This document shows positions 55,822-64,000 of a stretch of 64,000 nt of DNA, in pieces. A model generated the notes under the pieces. That model saw only the letters and a program-made list of their open reading frames with translations. It did no database searches and was not told where the DNA came from. Origin of the DNA: Tupaia tana (taxonomy: Eukaryota; Chordata; Mammalia; Scandentia; Tupaiidae). The position numbers were made by a program, and so were the translations under genes. Numbering within the stretch: position 1 is the first letter of the stretch; the number at the start of each line of letters is the position of its first letter. The stretch lies in assembly GCA_026018925.1 (NCBI GenBank), contig JAKSZU010000005.1:20074779-20138778 (forward strand). The letters run 5' to 3'.

Positions 55822-56063
55822 TATATATATATGTGTGTGTGTATATATACACACACACATATATATACACACACACACATATATATATAATTATGTGTAT
55901 TTTTTATATTTTAATATTTTATGTGTATATAATATATATATATACACACACACATATATATAATTATGTGTATATATAATACTTTTTACTAACCCTAACC
56001 CTAACTCAAGTGAATGTGAGTATATGTGTGTGTGTGTATGTGTGTGTGTGTGTGTGTGTGCAT
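55822..56063 (+). repeat. compound (TA)n/(TG)n/(CA)n microsatellite
   Basis: Alternating TATATA, TGTGTG and CACACA blocks. ATATATAATTATGTGTAT occurs twice (about 55882 and 55963), indicating internal duplication. Confidence 0.93.
55989..56005 (-). repeat. telomere-like repeat (CCCTAA), about 2.8 units
   Basis: CTAACCCTAACCCTAAC inside the microsatellite; the complement is (TTAGGG)n. Confidence 0.9.
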
Positions 56064-56269
56064 AGGTGGATTTCATTTTAAAATATTGGAATAGAAATAT
56101 TATGGAAAGTCAGGTGTTTAGAAAGTATTGTGCCTGAGCAGTTCGGATTTGGCAGTTTAAAAGGTTTATCAATTTTCCATAGATTTCTCTTAAGTTTAAA
56201 TTTTTAAAGAAGTCCCACACGGAATTTCAAACACATGGGGTTACTTTAGGAGTGAAGAGTGGAGTGAGG

Positions 56270-56457
56270 CCTAGCCATGATTACACGTGCTGGTTGCTGC
56301 TGCTGCTTTGCAGGCTGAGGCCACACAGGGGCTCTGGGTTCAATTCTCTGCCCATCCTATAAGCTGGGCACAGTAGTGTGTGCCTGCAGTCTCAGCTACT
56401 TTGACAGCTGAAGCAGGAAGATTGCAAAATAGTCAGACCTTGTCTGAAAAAAAAAAA
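56270..56457 (+). mobile_element. Chimeric SINE C: tRNA-like head plus 7SL monomer, copy 2
   Basis: Head: CTGCTGCTTTGCAGGCTGAG, GCCACACAGG, box-B-like GGGTTCAATTCT (56337-56348). From 56363 a 7SL/FLAM-like monomer: GCTGGGCACAGTAGTGTGTG, CCTGCAGTCTCAGCTACTTT, GACAGCTGAAGCAGGAAGAT, CAGACCTTGTCTG plus an A tail. The internal 7SL part is shortened relative to full 7SL, as in other 7SL SINEs. The A run right after CTTGTCTG shows that the 7SL unit forms the 3' end. Confidence 0.75.
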
Positions 56458-56584
56458 GACAAAACAAAATGAACAAACAAAAAGAGTGGAGGGAGGAGAG
56501 GAGAGGTAGAGCCTAGGAAAGGGCTTTGTGTCCTGACATATGGAGGTACCTGTATGCATTCTGACACTTTCTGGTTGGCAACTA

Positions 56585-57275
56585 TTATAGTTTGGATAAT
56601 AGTGTGGCTCCCCAAATTTTGTGCTTCAGAATTTGGTCTTGGTGATTGGATGTCCCCCAAAAGTTCATGCATTGGGCCTTGGTTGTATTGTAAAGGCATT
56701 AAGTGAAACCTCAATTCTTTCGTGGTATCATCCCAGGGCAGGCTTTTGGGTGTTACAAGGACACATGGTGGAGTCCTTATGATTGAGTTCTGGGGTTTAT
56801 AAGCAGAGGGAATGAGACCAGAACAAGAGAGAGAAATTGAAGACAGCCTCTCTGCTCAAGATCCCATGCTCTGGGACCAGCAGTTATCACAATGGCTATG
56901 TTGCTGAACTCCCATGTAGTGGACCACGGTTCGAGTCCCGGACCTGGTGCCTTAAACTCACGCTGGGTGCATGTGCATGTGTGCCCGAGATCCTGAGAGG
57001 AGAATGGAAGAGAAGGGATTACGGTGTGGCCATCCCTGCTGGGGGGTGATTTCTCGCTTTCTATCTCTATGTCTCTCTCTGTCTTTCTGGCGAGTGCACG
57101 CGCCCTATAGCAAAAACCTCTCAGAAAAAAAAAAAAAAAAAAAAAAGACCTCATGCTGTGCCGTGTTGTAGCCTCACCAGAAATTGTTTCCTGGACTTTG
57201 GAACTCCAAGTTGTGAGTGGAATAAACTTCCATTTCCTCATATATTGTCCTGCCTCAGGTATTTCTGTTACCAAT
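56585..57275 (+). mobile_element. MaLR-like LTR, fossil, split by an A-long SINE
   Basis: ATAGTTTGGATAATAGTGTG, GATGTCCCCCAAAAGTTCAT, ATTGTAAAGGCATTAAGTGA, GGTTTATAAGCAGAGGGAAT, then after the SINE TAGCCTCACCAGAAATTG, GAGTGGAATAAACTTCCATT, CTCAGGTATTTCTGTTACC. The layout is that of MST/MLT-type LTRs; subfamily uncertain. Old. Confidence 0.55.
56874..57145 (+). mobile_element. A-long SINE inside the LTR
   Basis: TSD AGATCCCATGCTCTG (56859-56873) and AGACCTCATGCTGTG (57146-57160). Full length, A tail over 20 nt; box B GGTTCGAGTCC intact. Confidence 0.93.
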
Positions 57276-57299
57276 ACAATAAAGGACTTTGAAATTGAC

Positions 57300-57385
57300 T
57301 TTCAGAAAGATGTTTACTCCCTCCACACCTCAATTTCCTCTTCTATAAAATGAGAATAATAAATATCCCTTTTGGAATATTGGAA
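57300..57385 (+). mobile_element. MIR
   Basis: CTCCACACCTCAATTTCCTC, TTCTATAAAATGAGAATAAT, AAATATCCCTTT: MIR core to 3' part. Confidence 0.65.
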
Positions 57386-57530
57386 AGCGGGCTTGAGATA
57401 AGAGAACACAAAAACACAAAAACAATTGTTGCTGAGAGTTCTACAGAGGCGAGGAGTCATTTGTTTCCATGATGTCTGGTACAGCGGTACATGCGTAAGA
57501 AGTGCTCCGAAATGCCTTTTCAAGGATCAG

Positions 57531-57735
57531 GTCTGGGCCCGCTTAGTGATACAGCAGTAATGTGATGCCAGGTGAAGCTGGGTCTATATGGAAGATCACT
57601 ACCTTCTACGCTGGGCCAGTGCTCTCATGGTCTTGGTTGGTTGGGGAGCTGGGAGGACAGCACAGCATGAGATGCAGTTGAGAGTGTCTGTCTCTCTCAC
57701 GTTCATGGTAAACAGAAATAAACTTTAAAAGAAGG
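57531..57735 (+). mobile_element. family B SINE
   Basis: GGCCCGCTTAGTGATACAGC, GGTCTTGGTTGGTTGGGG, TCTGTCTCTCTCACGTTCAT, AAACAGAAATAAACTTTAAA. Confidence 0.72.
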
Positions 57736-57760
57736 AGCAGGATGAAGTGTGTGTGTGTAA

Positions 57761-58317
57761 TGTGACGGAGTGCTGGACATGCCACTCCAAAATACGCAGC
57801 TTTGGTGCATCAGTGATTCTGAACTGAAGGCACGTGAAAGACGGCACGTGCAGGAGGGGCTTTTTCTGGCCTCTCTTTATCTCCCTAAAGGCATATCCTA
57901 CAAAGGGACTTCATTGCCATCTGTCCTCTCCCCAGGAGTCTCGTCCACCAGGGAAGATGAACTTATTACAACAGTGACTAGGAGTGGACACCACACGCTG
58001 ACAGAATTTGTGACAAACACCTGTAATTCCCATTGATATTTTTAAGGGCCCCATTCATCTTTTCTAAAAATCATTTACTTTCCCCTAAGTAGCCTATTTC
58101 CCCCTTCCCCTTCCACTATTAAGACAACGTTACAAGCTCTCAAATCTCACTGCTGGTTTGGGTATTCACTCCCCCTCCTATGATGACCCGGTGCATAAAA
58201 TGTTAAAAGTTAATAAATGTATACGTCTTTCTCCTGTTAACCTGCCGATTGTCAGTTTATTTCATAGTCCCAGCTGTAGCACCTAGGATGGTAGAGGGGA
58301 AGTCTTCCTTCCCTACA
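57761..58317 (+). mobile_element. ERV solo LTR, fossil
   Basis: Begins TGTGACGGAG and ends TTCCCTACA (TG...CA). Near the 3' end it has the U3/R/U5 texture of a retroviral LTR: AAAAGTTAATAAATGTATAC (polyA signal), TTAACCTGCCGATTGTCAGT, GGTAGAGGGGAAGTCTTCC. Class (ERV1 or ERVL) not assigned. Looks nearly whole as an LTR; no internal region adjoins it. Younger-looking than the MaLR copies. Confidence 0.65.
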
Positions 58318-58341
58318 AACAGTAATAAGAATAGTAACACA

Positions 58342-58603
58342 GGGAACCAGCAGTTAGCATAATGGCTATGTCGCTGGACTCCCACGTAGTCGACCACGGT
58401 TCGTGTCCCGGACCCAGTGGCAAACTCACGCCGGGCGCGTGTGCGTGCGTGCCCAAGATCCCGAGAGGAGAATGGAGGAGAAGGGATTGCGGCGTGACCA
58501 TCCCCATGGGGGGTGATTTCTCGCTTTCTGTCTCTATATCTCTCTCTGTCTGTCTGGCGAGCGCACACGCCCTATAGCAAGCGAAAAACCTCTCAAAAAA
58601 AAA
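58342..58603 (+). mobile_element. A-long SINE, young
   Basis: TSD AATAGTAACACA at 58330-58341 and 58604-58615. CpG-rich; the end has a small extra GCAA before GCGAAAAACC. Confidence 0.95.
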
Positions 58604-58626
58604 AATAGTAACACAAATGCAAGATA

Positions 58627-58843
58627 AGCCAGCTGCAGTGGCACAGCAGTGATACAAGACTGCAGCTCTAAGGCTGCATGGGAACGGTTCCAGATTTGCA
58701 TCCCAAGGTCCCCCTGGGAATGCTGTGTGTGTACCTGTGATCCTGACTGGCTGAGGCTGGGAGTCGTAGTGTCATGTAACTATGTTGCGGGTATCTGCTC
58801 TGTTTCTCTCTTACACAGGAGAAATAAACTTTAACAAAAATGT
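58627..58843 (+). mobile_element. family B SINE
   Basis: AGCCAGCTGCAGTGGCACAG (box A region), ACGGTTCCAGATTTGCATCC, GTGATCCTGACTGGCTGAGG, GTTTCTCTCTTACACAGGAG, AAATAAACTTTAAC. Confidence 0.78.
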
Positions 58844-60255
58844 AGAAATGAGATTTAATTGAGTTTCCAATTCATTTAATTCCAAGGTATCATATGGATA
58901 TAGAGAATTACATATACGTCACAGTAATGCTCTTGATTAGGGTCTCCATCCTGGATGGGACAAAGCAGAGAAATTGTGTTCTAGGCTATTTTAATTAGTT
59001 TATAATTTCATCTTTGTGAAATTCTTCTAAAAATAAGAACTAGTAATAACATCTTTAAAACGTTCGTGCTTAAGTACTGCCACACATTTACAAAGCATGC
59101 CATTTGACTCAAGGGGAAGATCAAACTATGGAGGAGGTCTTCTCAGGGTTGATGGTCAGTCATCCTCCCTAGACAATGGTGAGTGGATGGCCTGACAAAC
59201 AGGATAGTAGAGTGAAGTGCCTTTAGACAGAGGAGACCAATGCAGTAAGCAGGTGTCCAGCTTTGGGCCAATCACTTGGTAACATTAAGTATCAAAAATA
59301 TCAAAGACTGATTCTTGATTCTGAATCCTACTGAAATCTTTCAGTTGGTCTTTATTACTGAGAATGGCTACTGAAGTAGATGTGGGAGATTTCAAATGAA
59401 GGGAAGTGAGATTGCCATAAGAGAGTATTCTCAGCCAGCCAACACTTTCAGGGACAATGTCCTGGGCCATAGTTAATGAGAGGCCCTAGAAAGGCCTGTT
59501 GAACTTAGGCTGTTAAGCCTCTTGAAGGGCAGTCCATTTGGGAAAAATGAGCTTTGTAGGACTTACATAGGAAAGCTTGATCATTCTTTTTATTTTCAGG
59601 AGACTTCTTCAACTGTTGGCAACTAGGTCAGGATAAACTGACTTGAAAATACAACTTTCTGTGATTAGAGACTTCACCGACTTTACCAGTGGTCTTTCAC
59701 TCCTTCATTGCTGTCATACCCAAGGCAGATGATTTAATGAAATTTCTGTCTTCTGCAAATGAGGTACTTGTTCCTAGAGAAAAGTGCTAGCTTCCGGGCC
59801 TCACTTACCATCTGTGTTGTTGTGTCTTTGTTATACTCTGAATAGTCTTGATGTGGATGTCAATGAAGTCAAGAAGATTATCATTAAAAAAAAGAAACTT
59901 TCTTATAGGAGATTTTTTTTTCTCCCTCACTGTGTAAAATAACCCCTCTAATTTGCTTATTGTGGTCCATTTCTCATAGCCTTTGTCAGGAGGGAAGCAA
60001 TGGAGGAGTAGGAAGCCTTAAGTGACTTTCTCTCCACCCTCCCTATGTCAACACTCATTCCCTTCCCAACCCCATTCAGACACAATCCCCTTTCAAAATA
60101 TATTAGAGACACAAACCACCTTTTAGTTATGGGCATTATGAGAATATTGTAGGGGAAAAAAAATAGCCCCACAGATCACTTAGAAAGAAGTCATAGATCT
60201 AAGGGACCAGGCTTCTACTTCTGACCTGGCACTAAGTAAGCAACATTTACTTTAA
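58844..60255. other. unique sequence, no gene seen
   Basis: About 1.4 kb without a recognised transposon; no coding signature. Confidence 0.45.
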
Positions 60256-60511
60256 CTCTCTTTTTGGAGAGGTTTTTGCTATAGGGTGCACGAGTTTGAC
60301 AGAAAGACAGAGAGAGACAGAGAGACAGAAGGCGAGAAATCACCCCCCAGGGGGAATGGCCACGCCGTAATCCCTTCTCCATTCTCTCGGGATCTTGGGC
60401 ACGCATGCACATGCGTCTGGCATGAGTTTAAGCCACTGGGTCTGGGACTCAAACTGTGATCGACTACATGGGAGTCCAGTGACATAGCCATTACGCCAAC
60501 TCTGCTGGTCC
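60256..60511 (-). mobile_element. A-long SINE
   Basis: TSD CAACATTTACTTTAA at 60241-60255 and 60514-60528. Carries the TTTTTGGAGAGGTTTTTGCT end and box B complement GGGACTCAAACTG. Confidence 0.94.
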
Positions 60512-60559
60512 TACAACATTTACTTTAAAAAAGAGGAGCAAGGAGCAAGACTTGACTAT

Positions 60560-61250
60560 ATTGACAAATTATCGTGTGTCAGGTTCTGTATGAGTTTTCT
60601 TATTTAATCCTCACACATTTCTTGTCTTAATCTGCTATTGCATTGCTAGCAGAAATATCTAAGACTGAATGATTTATAAAAAAAAAAAAAAAAAAAAACC
60701 AGAGATGTATTTGGCTCACAATTCTGGTGACTGGCAAGTCTAAAGGCACAGAGCAGGCACTAGAATTGCCTACATCACAACATATCTGACAGATGCAGAG
60801 AAGGTGGTGTATGCATGAAGAGAGAGAGAGACAGAGAGAGAGAGACAGAGAGAGAGAAACTTGGGGTCATCACTTTTCCTTTAGCAACCTGTACTCACAG
60901 AACTATTGGGTCACTGGGAAAGCCATGACACATTTTTACATGAAAAAATAGAAAAATATGACTTTCCTAATGATCTAATAATATCTTCACATGAGAGTTA
61001 GAACTTAGTGTCAAGTGAGACAGTATTAATCCATTCAAGAAACCAATGCCTCCATGATGAAATCACTGTCCACTAGGATTCACCACCTCCCAAGCCATTA
61101 CACTGGGGACCAAATTCAAGAACATAAACCTTTAGGGGACAGATTATTATCAAAACCATAAGAATACAATGAGGAAGGCAGTTTTCTACTTACTTTGCAG
61201 ATAAAGAAACTAAGATTCAGAAAGCATATTTATGTTATTCAAAGTTACCA
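60560..61250 (-). mobile_element. MIR split by a MaLR LTR
   Basis: Left piece (60560-60620): GTATGAGTTTTCTTATTTAA TCCTCACACA. Right piece (61165-61250): CTTACTTTGCAGATAAAGAA ACTAAGATTCAGAAAGCATA. The reverse MIR consensus joins these two motifs directly, so the LTR entered a pre-existing MIR. Confidence 0.6.
60623..61160 (-). mobile_element. ERVL-MaLR solo LTR (MST/MLT1 group), fossil
   Basis: Reverse-oriented MaLR blocks: GTCTTAATCTGCTATTGCAT, TCTAAGACTGAATGATTTAT, a GA-rich middle, CACCACCTCCCAAGCCATTA, TTATCAAAACCATAAG. Solo LTR; old. Confidence 0.75.
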
Positions 61251-61425
61251 TCAGTAATATGTGAAAACAAAACTAAACAAAACAGAGAGTTAGGGAATAC
61301 GTTTGGATTTCAGGACAAAAATTGATGATAGCTTAATTTATGAAATTCTCTCTCTCAACCCCCAAGGTAAGGATATAAGGGTCACATCCATCCAGGGAGC
61401 CATGGTTCCAGATCTGGGGTCACCA

Positions 61426-61680
61426 GAGTTCTTATGGGCCCACCTGTAAGAATGGTATGGGGAAGCTGAGTACAACAGTAATAAATAATACTTTATGAGG
61501 CTGATGCACATGAAAGAGTTCCAGATTCATGTCCAGAGACCTCCCTGAGTGTAGAGGATATACGTGTGCCCATGATCTGGTGTTGGGATGGTTTGAAGTG
61601 TCAAGACCCTATTGAGAGTACTCTCTCTCTCTCTATCTCTCTCTCTCACTCATGGAAGAAATAAATAAACTCAAACAATT
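61426..61680 (+). mobile_element. family B SINE
   Basis: GGGCCCACCTGTAAGAATGG, GTTCCAGATTCATGTCCAGA, GACCTCCCTGAGTGTAGAGG, GTGCCCATGATCTGGTGTTG, (CT)n, CACTCATGGAAGAAATAAAT. Confidence 0.82.
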
Positions 61681-62669
61681 AAAAGCATGGCTTAGGATTT
61701 GGATATAGCAGATATCAGGGTAAGTTGTGCTGTCAGGGGCCATTTAAACATGTATGGGGATATTTTTGACGGTTACAAGTAGAGCAGAACTTAGTATCAC
61801 TTAGAGAGAACAGCCAGGAATGCTGAGATACACCCTACATTACAATGTACAGATCGGCCCCACACCAAAAGATTTTCTTGTCTAAAATGCTAATAACACA
61901 GAGATTGAGAAACTCTGCATAGTTGCTCTTGCTTAATTTGTAGGATTCAGTGGGTAAAAGATTCAAGGAATATGGAAAAGTGGGTTTTGACATGGTAGTT
62001 GGATCTCTGGACGATGTAGACTTTTTTTTTTTTATTGGAAACATACTCCTTTCACCTGCCTTCCTCCCAAGACTTCTTGAGGTAATACAGGATGTGGACA
62101 GGACTTGACAGAGAGACAGGAGGCCAGCTGGCTTTGGTACAGGAAACTACTTAGCCAGAGCAAAGCTGCTGAGATAAAGCCTGGGAGAATGAGGAGACAA
62201 CTGGTTTGGACATGGGTTTCCAGTTGGCCACCCACTATTTTAAAAGACCCAATCTGAAGGGCCTGGGGTTAAAAAAAGAGTTCCGTTTCCTTTCTCACTT
62301 TTCCAGTCTGCAAGATCCACTTGCCAGCTTAATAAATTTTTTTTTTTTTTTTTTTGTCCATAGACTGAACTAGGTTGATTACTTCCTTAGGCTTTAGTTT
62401 TTACTGTTTACTCCACTGGAATAGTCTCTCTCCCTGGTGTTTGCATTGTGGGTTCCATCACAACATACAGCTTTCTATTTAAAAATAACCTTCTCATTAA
62501 AACCTTTCTGACTTTAAAATAGTCTTCATCTGCCTCTATCGTGAGAATTTGTTTCATGAGATGAAAGCTTTTGTTTGTCTTGGTCACTGTTTCACTCTGT
62601 ATTATGGCACTTTAATCAGGGTTCAGATTAAATTTAAATGATTAATTTAACTTTCAGATGAAAGAGTGA
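61681..62669. other. unique sequence with poly-T tracts
   Basis: T runs at about 62021-62034 and 62337-62356; otherwise no repeat or gene recognised. Confidence 0.4.
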
Positions 62670-63025
62670 AAAGGTATATGTGTCTGTGTGGTGTATGCAT
62701 GAGTATGTGTATGGTATGCATGTGTTGTGTGTGTATGATATACACGTGTTGTGGGTGTGACATATGTGTGATGTGTGATGTGTTGTGTAGGTGTGTACAG
62801 TGTGTACGTACGTTGTATTGTGCATGCTGTATATGCAGTGTGTGCACATATATGTAGTATGTGTATATTAATGTATGGGTGTGGTGTGTGATGTAATGTG
62901 TGTGTGGTACGTGTGTGGTGTGTGCATGTGGCATGTGTGCATGTGTAGTGGCGTGGTGTGTATGTGTATGTATGTAGTATGTGTGTGTTATGTGTGCAGT
63001 ATCTATATGTATGTGTTATGTGAGA
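62670..63025 (+). repeat. TG-rich degenerate minisatellite
   Basis: About 350 bp of TGTGTG/GTATGCATG/TGTGATG units. Frames here are Cys/Val or Thr/His repeat translations and not genes. Confidence 0.92.
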
Positions 63026-63802
63026 GACAGCACAAACATGCTGAACAACTGAGCTATACAATGACAGGTACAACAGATCTGGGTAAAGTCAGCAAAATCC
63101 TAAAACAGTTATTTGTTGCTTGAACTCATGGAGCTCTTGTAGACATGGTCCATGTAATGTTCACAAGCTCCCAGTTACAGCTTCTCTAAGGATTGAGAGT
63201 CATGGAAGGCCATGGAGGTGACATGGACTTGTACAGTGCAGACTCTGTCAACTTGGACCATCCAGTCTTTGTTTAATCCACTTTGAGGACTGGACCAGGG
63301 AGCATTTTATTCTAAGTTTAACAAAAACTGTGCTCAGACCATCTGTTTCAGCAAAACTAAATAAACAGAAAATATAAATTTAAAAATAATTAGGAAGACA
63401 GTACATTGGGCCATCACTTACCCATTTAGAAGACAGAGTGATAGCACTGTTATGCTCAAAGTATCTCAGTTATTCTTAATTGATCAAAATACCCTGATGT
63501 TTATAGCAAATGAGAGTGACTCAGAGTGAAATGAAGTCAGCGAAATGCCAGAAGATTTTACATCCAAAACAGAGACATGGTCCATATGTTCAGAAATACT
63601 TTTGTCCTTAGGAAATGTTTATGGAAAAAAAATGGATAGGCAGTTCCACAAAAAAGAGACTTGAATAATAATAATATGATTCAGATAACAGCAACATTTT
63701 TTCCCATTAAGATCACTTTCCTTTTTGTTTACTAACTGCTTCACCATTGTGTTTGAGAGACTGTTCATGTAGCAAATGTAAAACGTTAATTCATGGCATA
63801 TT
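63026..63802. other. unique sequence, no gene seen
   Basis: No repeat or gene recognised. Confidence 0.4.
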
Positions 63803-64000
63803 CTTTTTTCTTTTCTTTTTTTTTTTTTTTTTGGTCATAGGGCATATGCACTTCCTGGAGAGAGAAAGTGAGAAATCACCATCCAGGGTAGATGGCCATG
63901 CCACAATCCTTTCTCCATTCTATTGTCAGGATTTTGGGCATGCCTACACACACGCCTGGTATGATTTTTAAGCTGCTGTATCTGGGACTTGAACTGCAGA
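63803..64000 (-). mobile_element. A-long SINE, cut by window edge
   Basis: Long T run, GGTCATAGGGCATATGCACT, GAGAAATCACCATCCAGGGT, TTTTGGGCATGCCTACACAC, GGGACTTGAACTGC at the edge; the head lies beyond the window. Confidence 0.92.

Noticed and set aside
62654-63073. 139-codon Thr/His-rich minus frame
   Set aside because: Translation of the TG-rich minisatellite; low complexity, no domain.
63803-64000. CRISPR, prophage or bacterial-type defence system
   Set aside because: Nothing prokaryotic in the window; all repeats are eukaryotic retroelements, DNA transposons or microsatellites.

Overview
The window reads as a placental-mammal nuclear chromosome segment without a recognisable host protein-coding gene. 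It is AT-rich, CpG-poor outside young SINEs, and built almost entirely from interspersed repeats. All longer open frames that I could assign lie inside repeats: SINE bodies, L1 ORF1/ORF2 remnants and simple-repeat translations. No tRNA, rRNA, CRISPR or bacterial-type feature is present. The segment is intergenic or intronic.

Organism. MIR, L2, hAT, ERVL-MaLR LTRs and L1M copies indicate a eutherian. Two copies of a SINE ending in a 7SL-RNA (Alu/FLAM-like) monomer point to Euarchontoglires. The dominant tRNA-derived SINE (start GGGACCAGCAGTTAGCGTAA, CpG-rich body, end CCTCTCC plus A tail) is not Alu, B1/B2, rabbit C, horse ERE or bat VES as I know them. A colugo (Dermoptera, CYN-type tRNA SINEs) is my best guess, from memory and unverified.

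Names used here. 'A-long': tRNA-derived SINE of about 250 bp, 26 copies plus one fragment, many with clear target-site duplications (TSDs). 'A-short': an older relative of about 150 bp with the same tRNA head followed by a short CT-rich tail, 8 copies. 'B': a second, older tRNA-headed SINE with a body ending in (CT)n and ACTCATGG-like sequence, about 13 copies. 'C': a chimera of a B-like tRNA head and a 7SL monomer, 2 copies. 'MITE': an element of about 135 bp with TATGwGGG...CCCTCATA ends and TTCAAAAAGTTCATGG terminal inverted repeats (mariner/Tc1-like), 7 copies.

Layout. 1-8.7 kb: unique sequence with MIR, chimera C, a MaLR LTR, a MITE and SINEs. 8.7-10.1 kb: L1 3' end holding an A-long copy that lacks its B box. 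10.3-27.8 kb: SINEs, MIR/L2, microsatellites and a nested MITE/SINE/SINE stack at 22.9-23.5 kb. 27.8-30.2 kb: HAL1 (half-L1, ORF1 only) on the minus strand. 32.5-35.9 kb: L1 with a 5' inversion (twin priming). 36-43 kb: hAT, MITEs, young SINEs, a 26-bp-arm inverted repeat and a perfect 26-bp palindrome. 43.7-48.2 kb: dense SINE cluster. 48.8-51.9 kb: second HAL1, plus strand, split by two young SINEs. 51.9-53.3 kb: L1M split by a MaLR LTR, its end tandemly duplicated together with a B SINE. 53.7-58.3 kb: trinucleotide tract, TA/TG microsatellite with a telomere-like motif, second chimera C, two LTRs. 58.3-64 kb: SINEs, a MIR split by a MaLR LTR, and a TG-rich tract. Insertion order read from nesting: MIR/L2 and L1M oldest, then MaLR LTRs, then MITE and HAL1, then A-short/B, then A-long. 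Boundaries are estimated by eye and are usually good to about 5-20 bp.
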